49,437 nucleotides of DNA from Byssothecium circinans (GCA_010015675.1 ML977012.1:411268-460704); one strand, 5' to 3'. Positions 31,144-42,900 are shown, counted from the first letter of the stretch. Made by a program: numbers and translations. Notes: generated by a model not told the origin, from the sequence alone.

Positions 31144-33300
31144 CTAGTTTGACTTTATGATGTCCTCCGCGATCTTCTCTGCCAGTGCATCTGTATTTTG
31201 GTCAGTTAAAACGATCTTTAACAATCTCTTCATCTACACGGAAGGGGGAAACGTACAGATCGTAGCTTGCGGATGTCCCGGCGGCAAAAACGGCATCGCC
31301 GAAGCATCTACAACCCTTAATCCCCTCGTCCCGAAAACCCTCGCTTTCGAATCAATAACTGCTCCATGCGGCGAAGTGCCCATCCTGCCTACACACAGTG
31401 TCAGTCAAGCTCAATAACTACCTAAACAACAACCTAAAATACGTGGAAAACTTACAAGTACAAGCTGCATGAAAAACCTGAATCGCCACTCTCCTAACTG
31501 CCTCCATAATCCCCTCATCGCTCGTAACATTTCTCCCCGGCACCACTTCCTCGACCCACTGCCCCCTCATCGGCTCCGCATCCATCATCTGCCTCACGCG
31601 CTTGAATGCCAAGAGGCTCAGTTCCTGGTCCGCTGGGTGCGTGAGCCAGTTCGGATTGATAAGAGGGAGGTCCGAGGTATCGCTGCTGTTGATCGTGACG
31701 TTCCCCCGGCTCTGCTGGACCATGATAGCGGCGGCGGGTGATGCGTACATGAACGGTGTCTGTGGCGCGTTTTTTATGTAGTTTTGGTTGTCGCCTTGGT
31801 AGGCGTCGACGATGAGGTATTCGAAGGTGGGCCAGTCGGGGGGCATGGCGGTTAGGGCTTTGTGGGTTGGTGCGCTGAGGGCTTTGGGATTTGTTGAGTT
31901 GTGGATTAGTTTCTCCCAGGCGACTATTTCACCGCCGGGATTGCTGAGGATACCTCTGCCGTTCGCGGCGTATTGAGCGGATGCGGAAGCGAAGTATGTG
32001 CTGTTTCCTAGCGCGGAATGGGTTGTGGGGAGGACGTGGTAGCTGGCGCTGAAGAGGAGGTGGTCTTCGAGATGCTGGCCGACTGCTTCGAGGGAGGAGA
32101 TTATGGGGATGTGTAATTTTTCTAACGTGGCTTTGGGGCCGACTCCGGAAACCATAAGGAGTTGTGGGGATTGGAACTTTTAGAAAGATTAGTTACTGTA
32201 CGTACGACAATGGTTTTGGAAGACAAGGACTCACTACACCAGCGCTTAGGATGACTTCTTTCCTCGCTGATACGACATATTCCATCCCATCGCTACACAC
32301 AACAGCGCCAGTCGCCAAGTTCCCATCGAACAAGATGCGTTTCGCCATGGTATGGTTATACACGTGCAAATTCGCAACATCTCCCAAAGTTCTCAGAAAC
32401 GAATACGAACTTTCTCTCACGTTTCCCCTCGGATTGATGGTGTTGGCTACGTACTGCACGCCAAATAGCGATCCGCTTACAAAGTCGTTCGCAACCGGTA
32501 ACCCGAGTTTTTCCCACGCCGCTTGGAAGAACGATGATATGGGGTTTACCCAGTTATCCGAGAAAGAAACGCGAACTGGGCCGGAGTCCTCGGAAAAAGC
32601 GTTAGTAGCAGATGGCACAGATGCATTGCTTGGACGGAGAGAGTTGTTTGGTGGTGTGTAGTCGATGGATTTTTTGTAGAAGGGGAGGAATGCGTCGAAC
32701 GTGTATGAGGTATCGTTGACGACTGAAGCCCATTTGTCCAGAGAATCAATTGTTGGACGCTGGTAAGTATAGTAATTTCGAGCGGAACTGTGAGGTTCGT
32801 TAGAATAGATCCTTAATGTGTGAGATAGTCTTCAGGTTACACAAACCTTCCGCCGAGGGTCTTCCCCCGCGCATAATGCAGTTTCCTGTCATTCAAACCC
32901 TGCATCCCATCAGTAGAATCCCCCAAAACCTTCCACCTTCACCCCGCTAGCACCAACTTACTGCCTGTGGAGTAGTCACAAATCCCCAGTCTACATCAGG
33001 AAGCACGTCATCGGGGCTTGAACCAGCCCCGTAGGCAGCAAAGGCAGGGACCTTGCCAATGTCGCCAATATCATCCTCGTAGAAGCCCCCCGCTTCAATG
33101 ACTGCCACCGAATAGGAAGCTTGGGCCAGTCTTGTCGCTACAACCAGACCCGCAGTCCCGCCTCCAATGACAACGAAGTCATATGTTGCGTTGATGGTGG
33201 TGTTGTGTAGCTGTCTGGAAAGGATTGGTTGCAGAAGCGGGGCCGACGTCGTGGTAGCCGCTAGAGCTAGGCCTAGGGTAAAGGTAATAAAGAGATGCAT
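31144..33300 (-). CDS. secreted GMC-family FAD oxidoreductase in the polyketide cluster
   Basis: There are six exons: 32962-33300, 32847-32899, 32235-32787, 31456-32176, 31257-31388 and 31144-31190. All introns are GT-AG, 58-67 nt, and give 614 residues in frame. The ATG at 33300 is chosen because it opens a signal peptide ([20 protein letters not shown]). The FAD-binding motif is [20 protein letters not shown] (G46-G51), followed by VIEAGG. The second GMC signature lies in [20 protein letters not shown]. The active-site pair is His551 in FHAACTCRMG and His594 in [15 protein letters not shown], aligned with the two histidines of glucose oxidase. In aromatic polyketide pathways, GMC relatives include versicolorin B synthase and patulin synthase, so the step may be an oxidation or a cyclisation outside the cytosol. 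It shares its upstream region with the monooxygenase gene. Confidence 0.92.
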
Positions 33301-33505
33301 GGCCACCAATGGATACCAAGGAAGTATGGTCGTGGGTGGGTGGTGATCAATTTGATGCTTGGGATCTTTGACGTGTTTATTTGCTATGTGACTAGGATTA
33401 GACACTGTGAATGTTGACGCTGAAGCTACATTTGTATCGATTCTGTGCTACGCCATTTGCGAGTGATAGGAGGTGGAAGGTTCGTCACACACCACCAAAA
33501 AAACC

Positions 33506-33518
33506 TTCGGACTCCGAA
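33506..33518. promoter_or_regulatory. palindromic CGG-N3-CCG site between GMC and monooxygenase genes
   Basis: The sequence TTCGGACTCCGAA is palindromic except for its centre base. It also fits TCG-N5-CGA. It lies 208 bases from the GMC start and 237 from the monooxygenase start, so it could serve both. The core CGGACTCCG recurs at 36053-36061 and 39769-39777. Confidence 0.6.
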
Positions 33519-33752
33519 AGAACATTGCGTGGTTCTATTTAGTATCTGCATGATAGTTTTGGTAGCAAGGTATGGTACAAGGCAGAGATGTTGAATAACG
33601 AGCTAAGGCAACGCAACATCGGCACTCCTGCCCATTTGAGCAAGGGGAGCTGAACATACATAAATAATCGATACAGTCTGACTGCAACACCTGAACTGCA
33701 ACGCCCGATTACGCACTCATTTCCATCGCATCCATCGCAGTCCTCGTCTACG

Positions 33753-34964
33753 ATGCCTGTACCGCATGTTATCATCGTTGGCGCCGGGGTCGGAGGTCTT
33801 GCAGTGGCACAAGGACTCAAGAAACGGAATATTTCCTTCTCCGTGTACGAACGAGATGGTTTGCTGGATTCTCGACGACAGGGGAACCGGATCAAGATTA
33901 CCGGTGATCTCAAGGCGAAGCTTATGCAGCTCATTCCAGAAGATGTCTTCAAAGTCGTGGAAGATACCTGTGCGTCAACGTTTGTGGGGGAGACAAATGT
34001 CAATGCTACCGATGGATCGATAACGGCCTGCCGCGTTGGACGCCTACCCCCGGGAATTCCACCCCCTCTTACGGCAGATCGAGGCCTTTTACGCCACGCG
34101 TTGATGACGGGGATTTCCGACTTTGTGCACTTTGGCCAGGAATTCGACCGTTACGAAGAGCTAGAAGCCGGTACCCCTGGCGCCCCCGGGGTCCGTGTCT
34201 TCTTTAGAGACAGAAGCACGCAGATAGCGGCTTTACTTCTGGGAGTGGATGGAAGTCGGTCTCGCGTACGGCAGCAATTAGTACCAGGAGCTTCATATAT
34301 CCAGGACACGGATACGTGCTGCGTATACGGGAAGACGACGTTGAATGCTGAGCTACAGGAGCGGTTCCCAGAGTCGTATCGCCGGTGGTTGACGATCGTG
34401 AGGGACGAGGCTCCTTTGACTCAAAATATCATATTTGGTGATGGGCCTGTGGTCATGGTGCTAGAGGCCTGTCACTTCTCGAACCGGGACGTCTACCCGC
34501 ATGTTCCCACCGATTACGTTCATTGGGGCATAATGTTTGGCCGAAGCATGCTTCGAATGCAGGGAAAAGATTTGGATTTTGTTCTGGAAGATGGGGCTAA
34601 ACTTGCTCTCGATCTTACTGCCGAATGGCACTCATCAGTTCGTTCTTTGGTCGAGTTGCAAGATGCCCCCCTAACAGTGGGAACCCGGATCTACTCAGCT
34701 CCACTGAAGATCCCCGCATGGAATCCTTCAGCCGTAGTTACCGTTCTAGGAGATGCAGCACACGTGATGTCCCCAGCTGGGGGCGTGGGTGCTGTAGCGG
34801 CATTGCATGATGCATTTGGGGTAGTCGAGATGGTGGCAAACGAAAACCTGTCGGTTGAATCGATTGCAAGATTCGAGCAAGGCATGCGCGGGCTTGCTGA
34901 GACCCTGCTGCAGAGAACGGACGTGGCAAGTCGAAGAATGCTGAATGTAGGGTTACCTCAGTAG
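33753..34964 (+). CDS. FAD-dependent aromatic hydroxylase (class A monooxygenase)
   Basis: This is a 403-residue single-exon protein. The Rossmann motif is VIIVGAGVGGLAVAQGL (G10-G15), with the acidic end of strand 2 in VYERD. The DG motif is LLLGVDGSRSRVRQ (near 164), and the GD motif is VTVLGDAAHVMSPAGGVGA (near 333). This set defines the salicylate/PHBH-type flavoprotein hydroxylases. It should hydroxylate an aromatic polyketide intermediate using NAD(P)H and oxygen. It has no signal peptide or C-terminal membrane anchor, so it is probably cytosolic. It is divergent from the GMC gene across about 450 bases holding the CGG palindrome, and converges with the small membrane protein gene (36 bases between stops). 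Confidence 0.92.
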   Translation: MPVPHVIIVGAGVGGLAVAQGLKKRNISFSVYERDGLLDSRRQGNRIKITGDLKAKLMQLIPEDVFKVVEDTCASTFVGETNVNATDGSITACRVGRLPPGIPPPLTADRGLLRHALMTGISDFVHFGQEFDRYEELEAGTPGAPGVRVFFRDRSTQIAALLLGVDGSRSRVRQQLVPGASYIQDTDTCCVYGKTTLNAELQERFPESYRRWLTIVRDEAPLTQNIIFGDGPVVMVLEACHFSNRDVYPHVPTDYVHWGIMFGRSMLRMQGKDLDFVLEDGAKLALDLTAEWHSSVRSLVELQDAPLTVGTRIYSAPLKIPAWNPSAVVTVLGDAAHVMSPAGGVGAVAALHDAFGVVEMVANENLSVESIARFEQGMRGLAETLLQRTDVASRRMLNVGLPQ

Positions 34965-35000
34965 TCTGGGTAGTACGAGAGTCGTCGGAATACGAAGCGT

Positions 35001-35438
35001 CTATGTTGCCTTTGGACGATCCCAAGTGCCTGCCTTGACCAAGCGTGACCGCTCCAGTCTATAGCCGGCCCCAATGAATGCGAACAAGATGGCACAGACG
35101 TACGCTTGGGGAAACCCTGATCCGAATTCGGGATCCACCGGAAGGGAGCCGGGATACAGAGCGGCGCTGAGCTGGGCAACCCAGTTCAAGCTCAGTAGCC
35201 AGAGTACGAACTGCAGGGACTCGCGTTGGCTGGACGTGGGACGAAAAAGATAGTAGAGGGAGCTGAGGCCAAGAAGCATTCCGGTGCTCATTGTCTGGCC
35301 GTTGTGGAATTTAGCGTGCGGCGGCCATCTCGGGTTGTAGACGTGGGTGTGGTTCCAGTCAGCGATGTAACCGCCGACGCTAGTGGTGATGGCGACTAGG
35401 CTGAGCACGATGCGCCCAGGGGTCCATGTAGCAGGCAT
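35001..35438 (-). CDS. small four-helix membrane protein of the polyketide cluster (DUF6640-like)
   Basis: The product is 145 residues when started at the Met at 35438; the frame is open further up to 35573 but the extension is not hydrophobic. Four membrane segments can be read: IVLSLVAITTSVGGYIADW, GMLLGLSSLYYLF, FVLWLLSLNWVAQLSAALY and AYVCAILFAFIGAG. Between the first two lies a conserved-looking His-rich loop (NHTHVYNPRWPPHAKFHNGQ). From memory this resembles the uncharacterised DUF6640 family, seen in fungal secondary-metabolite clusters. The His-rich loop could hold a catalytic or metal site, but that is inference. The other candidate by size is a DUF1772 anthrone-oxygenase-like protein, whose motifs I do not see. 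Confidence 0.75.
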   Translation of the reverse strand: MPATWTPGRIVLSLVAITTSVGGYIADWNHTHVYNPRWPPHAKFHNGQTMSTGMLLGLSSLYYLFRPTSSQRESLQFVLWLLSLNWVAQLSAALYPGSLPVDPEFGSGFPQAYVCAILFAFIGAGYRLERSRLVKAGTWDRPKAT

Positions 35439-37003
35439 TGAGATTTCGAAGGTCGGGCCTTCAAGGGTCTGTTGTAGGACGAGCGGGTGTAGAGAGTCGA
35501 GGGGCTTTTTTATATTACCGCTTCGTATGACGACCAGGTTGCGTGTACACGGTGTACAATGAGGCACGTGCATTACGCCGTTGTTTTGTAAGCGGAACCT
35601 TCGTCGAACTTCATCCGACCATCCTCCCCGCAGATGTCACTCCGCACCCAACGTCTCGTATTCCCCTCCCATATTCCTTTTCTAGGAACATATTAACAAG
35701 ATGCTAGGCTCTGAAATACGAGTGCGTAAGCATATTAGCCCCTGCAAGGGATGTCTCCCTCTCATTCCCACAAGCTTAGGCGATGACTTGGTGTTACTCA
35801 AGCATCAAGATGACGCCAAAGGTGCTGGACGGCACTCTCACTTGGGTTAAATTTGCCTTGGGCTCAAGTAGAGCTCAAGCAAGTCCGTGCGCTTAGGATA
35901 TTTTTAACACCAATACCATAGGCATGCTCGGAGCGGTCCGGACCGGATAGCAGCAATAGCTCTGTCACCCGCCTCTTCGATCTTAGCATGGTGGGCGGCT
36001 TCTGTGTCCCATATGGGACAGTTCTGCTAAGCCTGATGTTATTCACTACTTGCGGAGTCCGCAGAGTTGATACGCGCCGGCCTTGTATTCTTCTGAGGGT
36101 AGAGGAGGCCTCCACGAAGCTTCTAACCCGCCACAAACGGTTAAGTTGATGCGCCCATCACCGACAAAGGACGGTAGGTTACACAACGGCTGAAATTCCT
36201 GCGTCGCTTGGTCTGGGCTTCCCGTATTTCATGCACACCACCATCAGCCGTCCCGCAGTGGCGTGCGTATCATCGTTCGCCAGCGCTTTCATGGCCGACC
36301 ACGTCAGCTCACTCGAGAGGGAATACAAGCACCCCACTTCAAAGCACCCCGCCTCAGGCCGATGAGGCTGCGCTCGTCAACAGTGCGCAACTCGCCATGC
36401 TCTCATTCCTGACACGAAAAGAACTACCTCAAGGTAACGACTCCGCCGCCGGTGTAATCTATCTGTGCTTGGTCGCTGCTCAGCCTTCTGCACCGTCTGA
36501 AAAGAGCGTAACATCTTGTGTATCTGGTTTTCAGATAGAGGTAGCACAATACCTGCCGGCGTCCTGCGAACAATCTCTGTCCTGCGCTTGGCTTTTTCGA
36601 CAAACAACCCATCGCTCCATCTGGCCAATGTCTCAAGTCTGGGCACCTACGTCTGGAAGCTGTGCACTTTGTCGAGGACTGGACTGGCCATGTTGTTGCT
36701 GCAAACCGCTTAACCTTGCTGAAGGAGGGTCGGAAAGAATAGATTGCTCGCGAGAACGAAAAATGTGAAGGTGATAAGAAATATGGTTCATGGTTTCCGT
36801 CAGCTATAAATGGGTGGCTGCATGGGCCATGAGGCGAATGCACAAGCAGGGTATGGTCAGTTGCTGATAGGTGAGCTCTACACGAATTACGAGTCCCCAA
36901 AGCAAGACAATGGTAGGTAGCAATATGTAAGAAGGGCATGCCCTGGTTGTAGCCGCGCGTAGACCGCCCAACACAGGCTTCACACATCCATTCCATTTCC
37001 ATC
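35439..37003. other. long intergenic stretch inside the cluster
   Basis: This 1.6-kb stretch contains open frames on both strands, for example 36208-36768 (+) and 36377-36700 (-). The minus frame shows coding-like text (RLETLARWSDGLFVEKAKRR) preceded by MASPVLDKVHSFQT and a stop, so a dead gene is possible. I do not recognise a family. It also carries the second CGG palindrome and serves as promoter region for both flanking genes. Confidence 0.4.
36051..36063. promoter_or_regulatory. palindromic CGG-N3-CCG site, second copy
   Basis: TGCGGAGTCCGCA carries the same core as the sites at 33508 and 39769, read on the other strand. It is a 13-base palindrome apart from its centre base. It lies 615 bases upstream of the small membrane protein start and 941 upstream of the rhodopsin-like gene. 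Confidence 0.55.
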
Positions 37004-38241
37004 ATGTCTTACGGTGGTGATGACGACAGACGCGCTTTTGCCGTCACTATCAACTGGGTTTTTACCTGTATTTCACTATGTATGCGACTCTACTCGAGCT
37101 ATTGGTTCGGTTGCTGATGTACCTACAGGCGCTGTAACGCTACGGCTGGTCTCGCGACGTCTTCTAGAACAAACACGCCTGGAGCTTGACGATGGCATGA
37201 TCGTTGTCGCGATGATGGTCATTCTCGCAAGAACGATCTGGCTCACTGTCAATGTGTCCATGGGATTCGGTCTGCATCTGCAATTCTTGTTGAAGACGGA
37301 TCCTGTGGCTGCTTTGAAACTGGCGCCGTCGTCCTACGCCCTCACCATTCTCAGTCTATGGACCTTTGTGTTTCCCAAAGTGCCTGTGGTGATGCTTCTC
37401 GTGCGTCTGTTCACCACAACCAGCAAGCGCCTGGGACGAATTCTATGGTGCATGTTGGCGTTCCTCTTCTTCTGGGATATGATTATGACCGTCATATCTG
37501 TCGTCAAGTGTGACCCCGTCAAGAAGAATTGGCAGCCTAAGTCTCCTGGAAAATGCTGGGATCCGAGGATTTATCTCTACATGGGATACTTTTTGACAGG
37601 TGTGTCACACTAGACTTTTCCAACTGCTTCATACTGACGAACTGCAGCGTATTCTGCCTTTCTCGACATGGTTTACGCTATCTATCCCATGTTCAAGGTG
37701 TGGCAGCTCCAGATGGAGCAGTCGAGGAAGTTATTGATCGTCGTATCGTTCAGTCTTGGGATACCGTATGTTTGCCCAGCAACCTTCATCAAACGCTCCA
37801 TCTAACATGTATAAACAGTGCTGGAATCATGGCCATCATCAAGTGTTCAACAATCAAATCGTTGATCGAAGCTGGGGACCCGACTTGTAAGTGCTTCTGC
37901 TTGGTTCAGCTTTGCGCAGTAATGACTGACATACCCTAGTCACGACTGTTCCGCTCGAAGTCTGGAATGTCGTCGAATCATCAGCTCTAATGATCACCGC
38001 CTGCGTCCCCATGACGAAGCCAATCATGACTCTGGCGTTTGTCCGAATAAGGAGCTTCACTTCGTATCTCACCGGTCTCACTACGGGTGATAGCCGGGGA
38101 GCTTCCAGGATCAGTAAGGGCGGTTCCACTCCCTCCGGGTCTGGATACCCTTCCACACGACAAGGGTGGAAGAGGCAGGATAGCAAGGAAGAAATTCTGC
38201 TCGAGGAGACTGCATTCCCTAAGTTCTCGAGTAGGGGATAA
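37004..38241 (+). CDS. rhodopsin-like fungal integral membrane protein in the cluster
   Basis: There are five exons: 37004-37079, 37129-37599, 37648-37765, 37819-37886 and 37940-38241. Introns are 48-53 nt and the product is 344 residues. It belongs to the same Rhodopsin/SAT4-type family as the gene at 14426. Features are TM1 (FAVTINWVFTCISLCAVTLR), the acidic LELDDGMIVVAMMVI after helix 2, then YALTILSLWTFVFPKVPVVM, a loop with CDPVKKNW and CWDP, then AYSAFLDMVYAIYPMF and GIMAIIKC. The tail of about 70 residues is hydrophilic, Ser/Gly-rich and probably cytosolic. Members often sit in secondary-metabolite clusters with no assigned reaction. It reads towards the SDR gene (102 bases between stops). 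Confidence 0.88.
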
Positions 38242-38343
38242 CTGTGATGCTAGAGGCTATTGATGGTGCGTTTGATCATGAGGAAGTATGTACGATTGTA
38301 TGACAACGAAGACGATTCGGTATGGAAAATACGAGAAAGATTA

Positions 38344-39243
38344 TTACGTAGACATATGCCACTGCTCGTAGATCTTACCAAAGCTGCCTCTCCACGTATC
38401 AACACCCACTTGACCCATCCCGACCCCAATCTCCTTCTTCAGCGAGCCATCAGCTTCAGTTTGCTCAAACGCCTCGAAAAATTTCTCTACATAGTCCTGC
38501 AACGGCATTGCAGGGACCGCCTTGTCCGGCCCACCCTGAGCAGCGACAACAGCCTCGCGATGCTCCTTGTCAAGTCCCGTATCAGTATACGGCGGTACAA
38601 TTTCCACAACGTTGAAATTCTTCCTCGCCTCCTCGGGCGCATGCGAAAGCTGCTGCCGGAAGGCCAGGGTCAGGGCGTGAATACCAGCTTTGGAAGCGCT
38701 GTACGTGGGATAAAAGCCCAGAGGAACATAAGCAAGCGTTGAGGAAGTTACGAACAGAGTGGTCTTGGCACCTTCGAGCGACAAGCGGAGCAGATGCGGG
38801 GCGAAGAGCTGAATCAACAGTGCCGGGGCCGTGAGATTCGTTGTGATTTCACGGGAGATTTCGGCGGCGGAAATGCTCGAAGGGTCGAAGAAGTTGAAGC
38901 TCTTCTGGATCCCGGCATTGATGATGACGCTATCGAGTTTTGGGAAAGCAGTCAAGACGTCCGTGACATGAGTGGGAAGATCGTCGGAATCGGCAATGTC
39001 GAACTGGGGGAGTTTGCTGTTAGCTAGAGCTCGTTTCGTGATTCATGTCGTATCCGGTGCGGGTGATGGGCATACTTTTCGTGTCTCCAGTCCGTTCAAC
39101 TCCTTGGCCAGCTCAGTGAGTTTGGTCTCGTTCCTTCCAGTTACGATGACTTTCTTGCCGAGGCTGTGGAAACGACGAACGAACTGTTCACCGATGCCGG
39201 CAGTACCACCAATGACAAGGACGGTGTTAATTCTTGCTGCCAT
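38344..39243 (-). CDS. short-chain dehydrogenase/reductase (DltE-like) of the cluster
   Basis: The exons are 39076-39243 and 38344-39003, with an intron of 72 nt (GTATGC to CCCAG), giving 275 residues. The N-terminal cofactor motif is IGGTAGIG (residues 11-18), with GRNETKL after strand 2, which favours NADP. NAG is at 85-87, the catalytic Ser near 144 (FVTSSTLAY), and YSASK gives Tyr157 and Lys161. The overall text resembles the classical DltE-type SDRs. It probably reduces a ketone or oxidises an alcohol on the polyketide in the cytosol. Its start faces the PKS start across about 690 bases that hold the third CGG palindrome, so the two genes may be co-regulated. Confidence 0.92.
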
Positions 39244-39930
39244 GTTTGTTGGTCTGTCAGGAAGAGTGATTGTAGGATAGCTATCGTGTGGATGGCCAAG
39301 GCTTCAGACGTTTAAAACGGTATTTATGTCAAAGCGTTCGGCTGAACTCCTCCGCGCTGTGTTGCGTTATACAAGGGACGCACATCGGATTGCATTCCAC
39401 AAAGCTCTGTCACCTTCCCCGGCAGACGAGTTGGATGTTCCAATCATGTGCCGCCCGCATTCAACACCGTTGGTTACGTTAGTGTCGTTCGTTGAGGCAT
39501 AAAGTTGATTGGTGGGTGCAAGGGGTACCCAAACTAGAGGGTCGGGATCGAATTCGTGCCGTACACGCACGGTAGTGCAACTCTGTGCCTCACCCTAGTC
39601 AATGGATACGATCTTTTGGCCTCTGTTGTCGATGTACATAACCGTGCATTTCAGCCGTCGTTACGACGTACAGGAGGGTTGGGTTAGTATCTCGCATGAA
39701 GCTGAATCTGGACTCTCGATACGCTATGCACGTCGATCGATGGCCTATGGAATGCACAGGTGTGATCGCGGACTCCGTTCTTGCCTAGAGTCAGATAGAT
39801 AGGGACCTCGTTATCAGCCAACTGTAACGGCGCATTATGTAATCGTAGAGCAGGGCTGGCATAGGGACAGGCAGCAAAGGCTGTGGTTCAATCAGGCCAA
39901 TTCTTGAAATCAGCACCATTTGTTGAAGTC
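39244..39930. other. divergent promoter region between SDR and PKS
   Basis: There is no gene in this stretch. It holds a CGGACTCCG site 154 bases upstream of the chosen PKS start. The PKS frame is open upstream of its ATG back to 39883, but without another ATG. Confidence 0.6.
39769..39777. promoter_or_regulatory. CGG-ACT-CCG site upstream of the PKS, third copy
   Basis: CGGACTCCG is identical in core to the sites at 33508-33516 and, on the other strand, 36053-36061. It lies 154 bases upstream of the PKS ATG and 526 from the SDR start. This spacing is usual for binuclear zinc regulators of fungal clusters. Confidence 0.6.
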
Positions 39931-42900
39931 ATGGAAGACCGCACGGCGGTGTATTTGTTTGGAGACCAGACAGACGATGCCCGGTTCCCCCTCCGCACTC
40001 TTCTACACAGCGAGCGAGATCCCATCCTGGAAACCTTTCTCCGCGAATCATATCTGAGACTACGAGCAGAGGTCCTAAGATACAACACCAGCACGCAACA
40101 GTTTGCATCACTGCTTGAGCTCTTGGAAGTGGAGTTTCAAGGATCGTGTCGGGTGGGAGTCGAACATGCTCTTACAAGTATCTGCCAATTTGGTGTCTTC
40201 TTCAAGGAATGCCATCGAGCCAGTGGACAGTATCCAACTGCGGGGAATACGTACTTGATAGGGTTGTGTACTGGAACGCTTACGGCTGCGGCTGTGAGTT
40301 GTTGTCGCTCACTGTCGGAATTGCTCCCTGTGGCTGTTGAAGTGGCAGTTCTCTCTTTCTACATAGGTGAGGTGGCCTGGCAAGCCGGGAACTCATTTTC
40401 CTGTAGAAATGAAGCGGAGAATACATCTTGGGCGGTGGCTATGCCAACGCTGGATTACGATCTCGCCGAGGAATACATAGAAGCTTGGGTGTCGAAGGTG
40501 AGTTCTTCAACCGCGGAAAGCTTGCGATTGAGTTTGAGTCTAACATTTACAAGCATCGTGCGAAATCATCAAGGCCATACATTGGCATGAAATCGCCTAG
40601 AGGTGTGACTATCTGTGGTCCCCCGCAGGTCTTACAGCAGGTCAAAAAAAGTCAGGAATTCAAGACCATGATGTCGGTCACCTTGCCGATCTATGCGCCC
40701 TATCATGCAAAACATCTCTACAGCCCAGTCGTTTTAGAATCGCTACTATCTCGGATTCGCGGCATAGACGCGGACAATTTCAGTCAATCCGTTCCCATCA
40801 TCTCAAGTCACTCAACCGGAAGTGCAGCTGGATCTACTCTTGCAGAGGCTATTTCGACGGCACTCACAGCAGTCTTGCTCGAGCGCATGGATATTGGAAA
40901 CTTGGTGAATTCGCTCGGCAGTCAACTCCGGGACCGATCGACCGCACTTCTCATTCCCATCGCCAGCGGTGCAGCCCCCATGCTTCAACAAGCACTGAAG
41001 TTGGAAACCAACATTCAAATCAAAATTGCGAATCTAAAAACACAACCAGTCTCCGACTATATCCAAAATAATTCCAGAGCCAGGATCGCAATTGTTGGTT
41101 CATCTGGTCGCTTCCCCGGCGGCGCTGATAGCAACGCCGCTTTTTGGGATCTCCTCGTACAAGGAAGGGACGTCCACAAAGTCGTCCCAGCTTCTCGATG
41201 GAATGCGAGCACGCATGTAGATCAATCAGAACACCCGCGAAAGAACACAAGTGCGACTCCATTCGGCTGCTGGCTCGAAGAAGCCGGACTATTCGACGCC
41301 CGGTTCTTTGGCATGTCACCACGCGAGGCCGAACAAGTCGATCCAGCGCAGCGACTCGCGCTCATGGTAGCGTACGAGGCACTCGAAGAAGGAGGCATTG
41401 TATCTGGTGCACGTTCGTCCCAGCCGAGTCGTGTGGGCGTGGCATTTGGAGTGACGAGCAATGACTGGATGGAGACGAACAGTGCGCAGAATATCGATAC
41501 TTATATGATACCCGGTGGCAATCGCGCTTTTATTCCTGGACGCATCAATTACGCTTTCAAGTTCAGTGGGCCTAGCTACGCTGTTGACACAGCGTGCTCG
41601 TCTAGTCTGGCTGCAATTGACGTCGCTTGCGGAGTGTTGTGGAGACAGGAGGCGGATACTATGATTGCTGGCGGAGCTAATATTATTACGAATCCGGATT
41701 TCACGGCGGGCCTTGACAGAGGGCATTTCCTGTCGAGAACGGGGAACTGCAAGACTTTCGATGATGGCGCGGATGGCTATTGCCGGGGAGAAGGAGTCGG
41801 AGTGGTGATATTGAAACGTTTAGAAGATGCGATCAAGGATGGGGATCCGATCAAAGGGGTTATTGTCGACATTCGGACGAACCATTCCGCAGAAGCTGAG
41901 TCGATAACACGTCCTCATCCGAAAGCGCAAAGTGATCTTTTCACGAGAGTCTTGAATGGGCTGCGTCCAGGGAATATCAGTTATGTCGAGATGCATGGGA
42001 CGGGAACTCAGGTGGGCGATGCGGGAGAGATGTCGAGTGTGCTGAGCACCATTGCCCCGAACCATGGACCACGTCGCCGTACAAAGGGGGAAGTTGTGCA
42101 TGTCGGGTCAGCCAAACCTAATTTTGGACATGGGGAAGCTGTCGCTGGCGTTACCAGTCTCATCAAGCTACTGGTGATGATGCAGAATGACAAGATCCCA
42201 CCGCATGTCGGCATAAACACTCGAATCAATCGAAAGTTCCCAGAGGACCTCGCTGAGAGAGGAGTTCGAATTGCATCAGCACCTACGCCATGGAAACGGA
42301 ACGGCCTGCAACCGCGATACGCACTGTTGAACAACTTCAGCGCTGCCGGGGGAAACACAAGTCTGCTTCTTGAAGATGCTCCTTTCAAGGGTATCCAGAC
42401 GAAGGGTGAAGACCCAAGGCCGATCTTCCCAATCGCCATCACGGCAAAAACTTCGTCTGCGTTGCATGCTAATACTCGATCGCTCCTCAATTTCACTCAA
42501 CAGAGTACTAATCTAGACTTGGCATCACTTTCATACACCACCACATCCAGACGCTTGCATCACTCTTACAGGTTGGCTTTGAGTGCGTCTTCCATAACCG
42601 AACTAATTTCCAAACTATCCGCCATCGTACAGGTACCTCCAAAGACCCAACCAAGCAGCCTTCCGCACTCAATATCCTTTGTCTTCACCGGCCAGGGCGG
42701 TCACTACATCGGCACGGGCCGAGAACTGTATCACACGAACACCTCGTTCAGAAGTGATATCGACCGATACGATGAATTAGTGAAGCTCCTGGGCTTTGCA
42801 CCATTCCTCCCCATCATCCGAGACAGCACTGGTGACCTTCTCAATTTCACAGCGGAAGAAACTCAACTAGCACACACAAGCCTCCAAATGGCTCTCTCCA

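Noticed and set aside
32140..32600. Further partial CGG/CCG motif matches (CCGACTCCGG, CGGAGTCCTCGG)
   Set aside because: They are inexact and lie inside GMC coding exons, so they were not counted as regulator sites.
36208..36768. Plus-strand frame of 186 codons inside the cluster, a possible regulator
   Set aside because: The composition is odd (Cys/Ser/Thr-rich without pattern), there is no Zn2Cys6 or other motif, and the opposite strand reads at least as plausibly.
40368..40408. Possible extra PKS intron (GTGAGG to CTGTAG) in the SAT domain
   Set aside because: Removing it shifts the SAT frame and loses the segment ENTSWAVAMPTL, which fits SAT domains; the intron at 40498-40553 explains the frame change instead.
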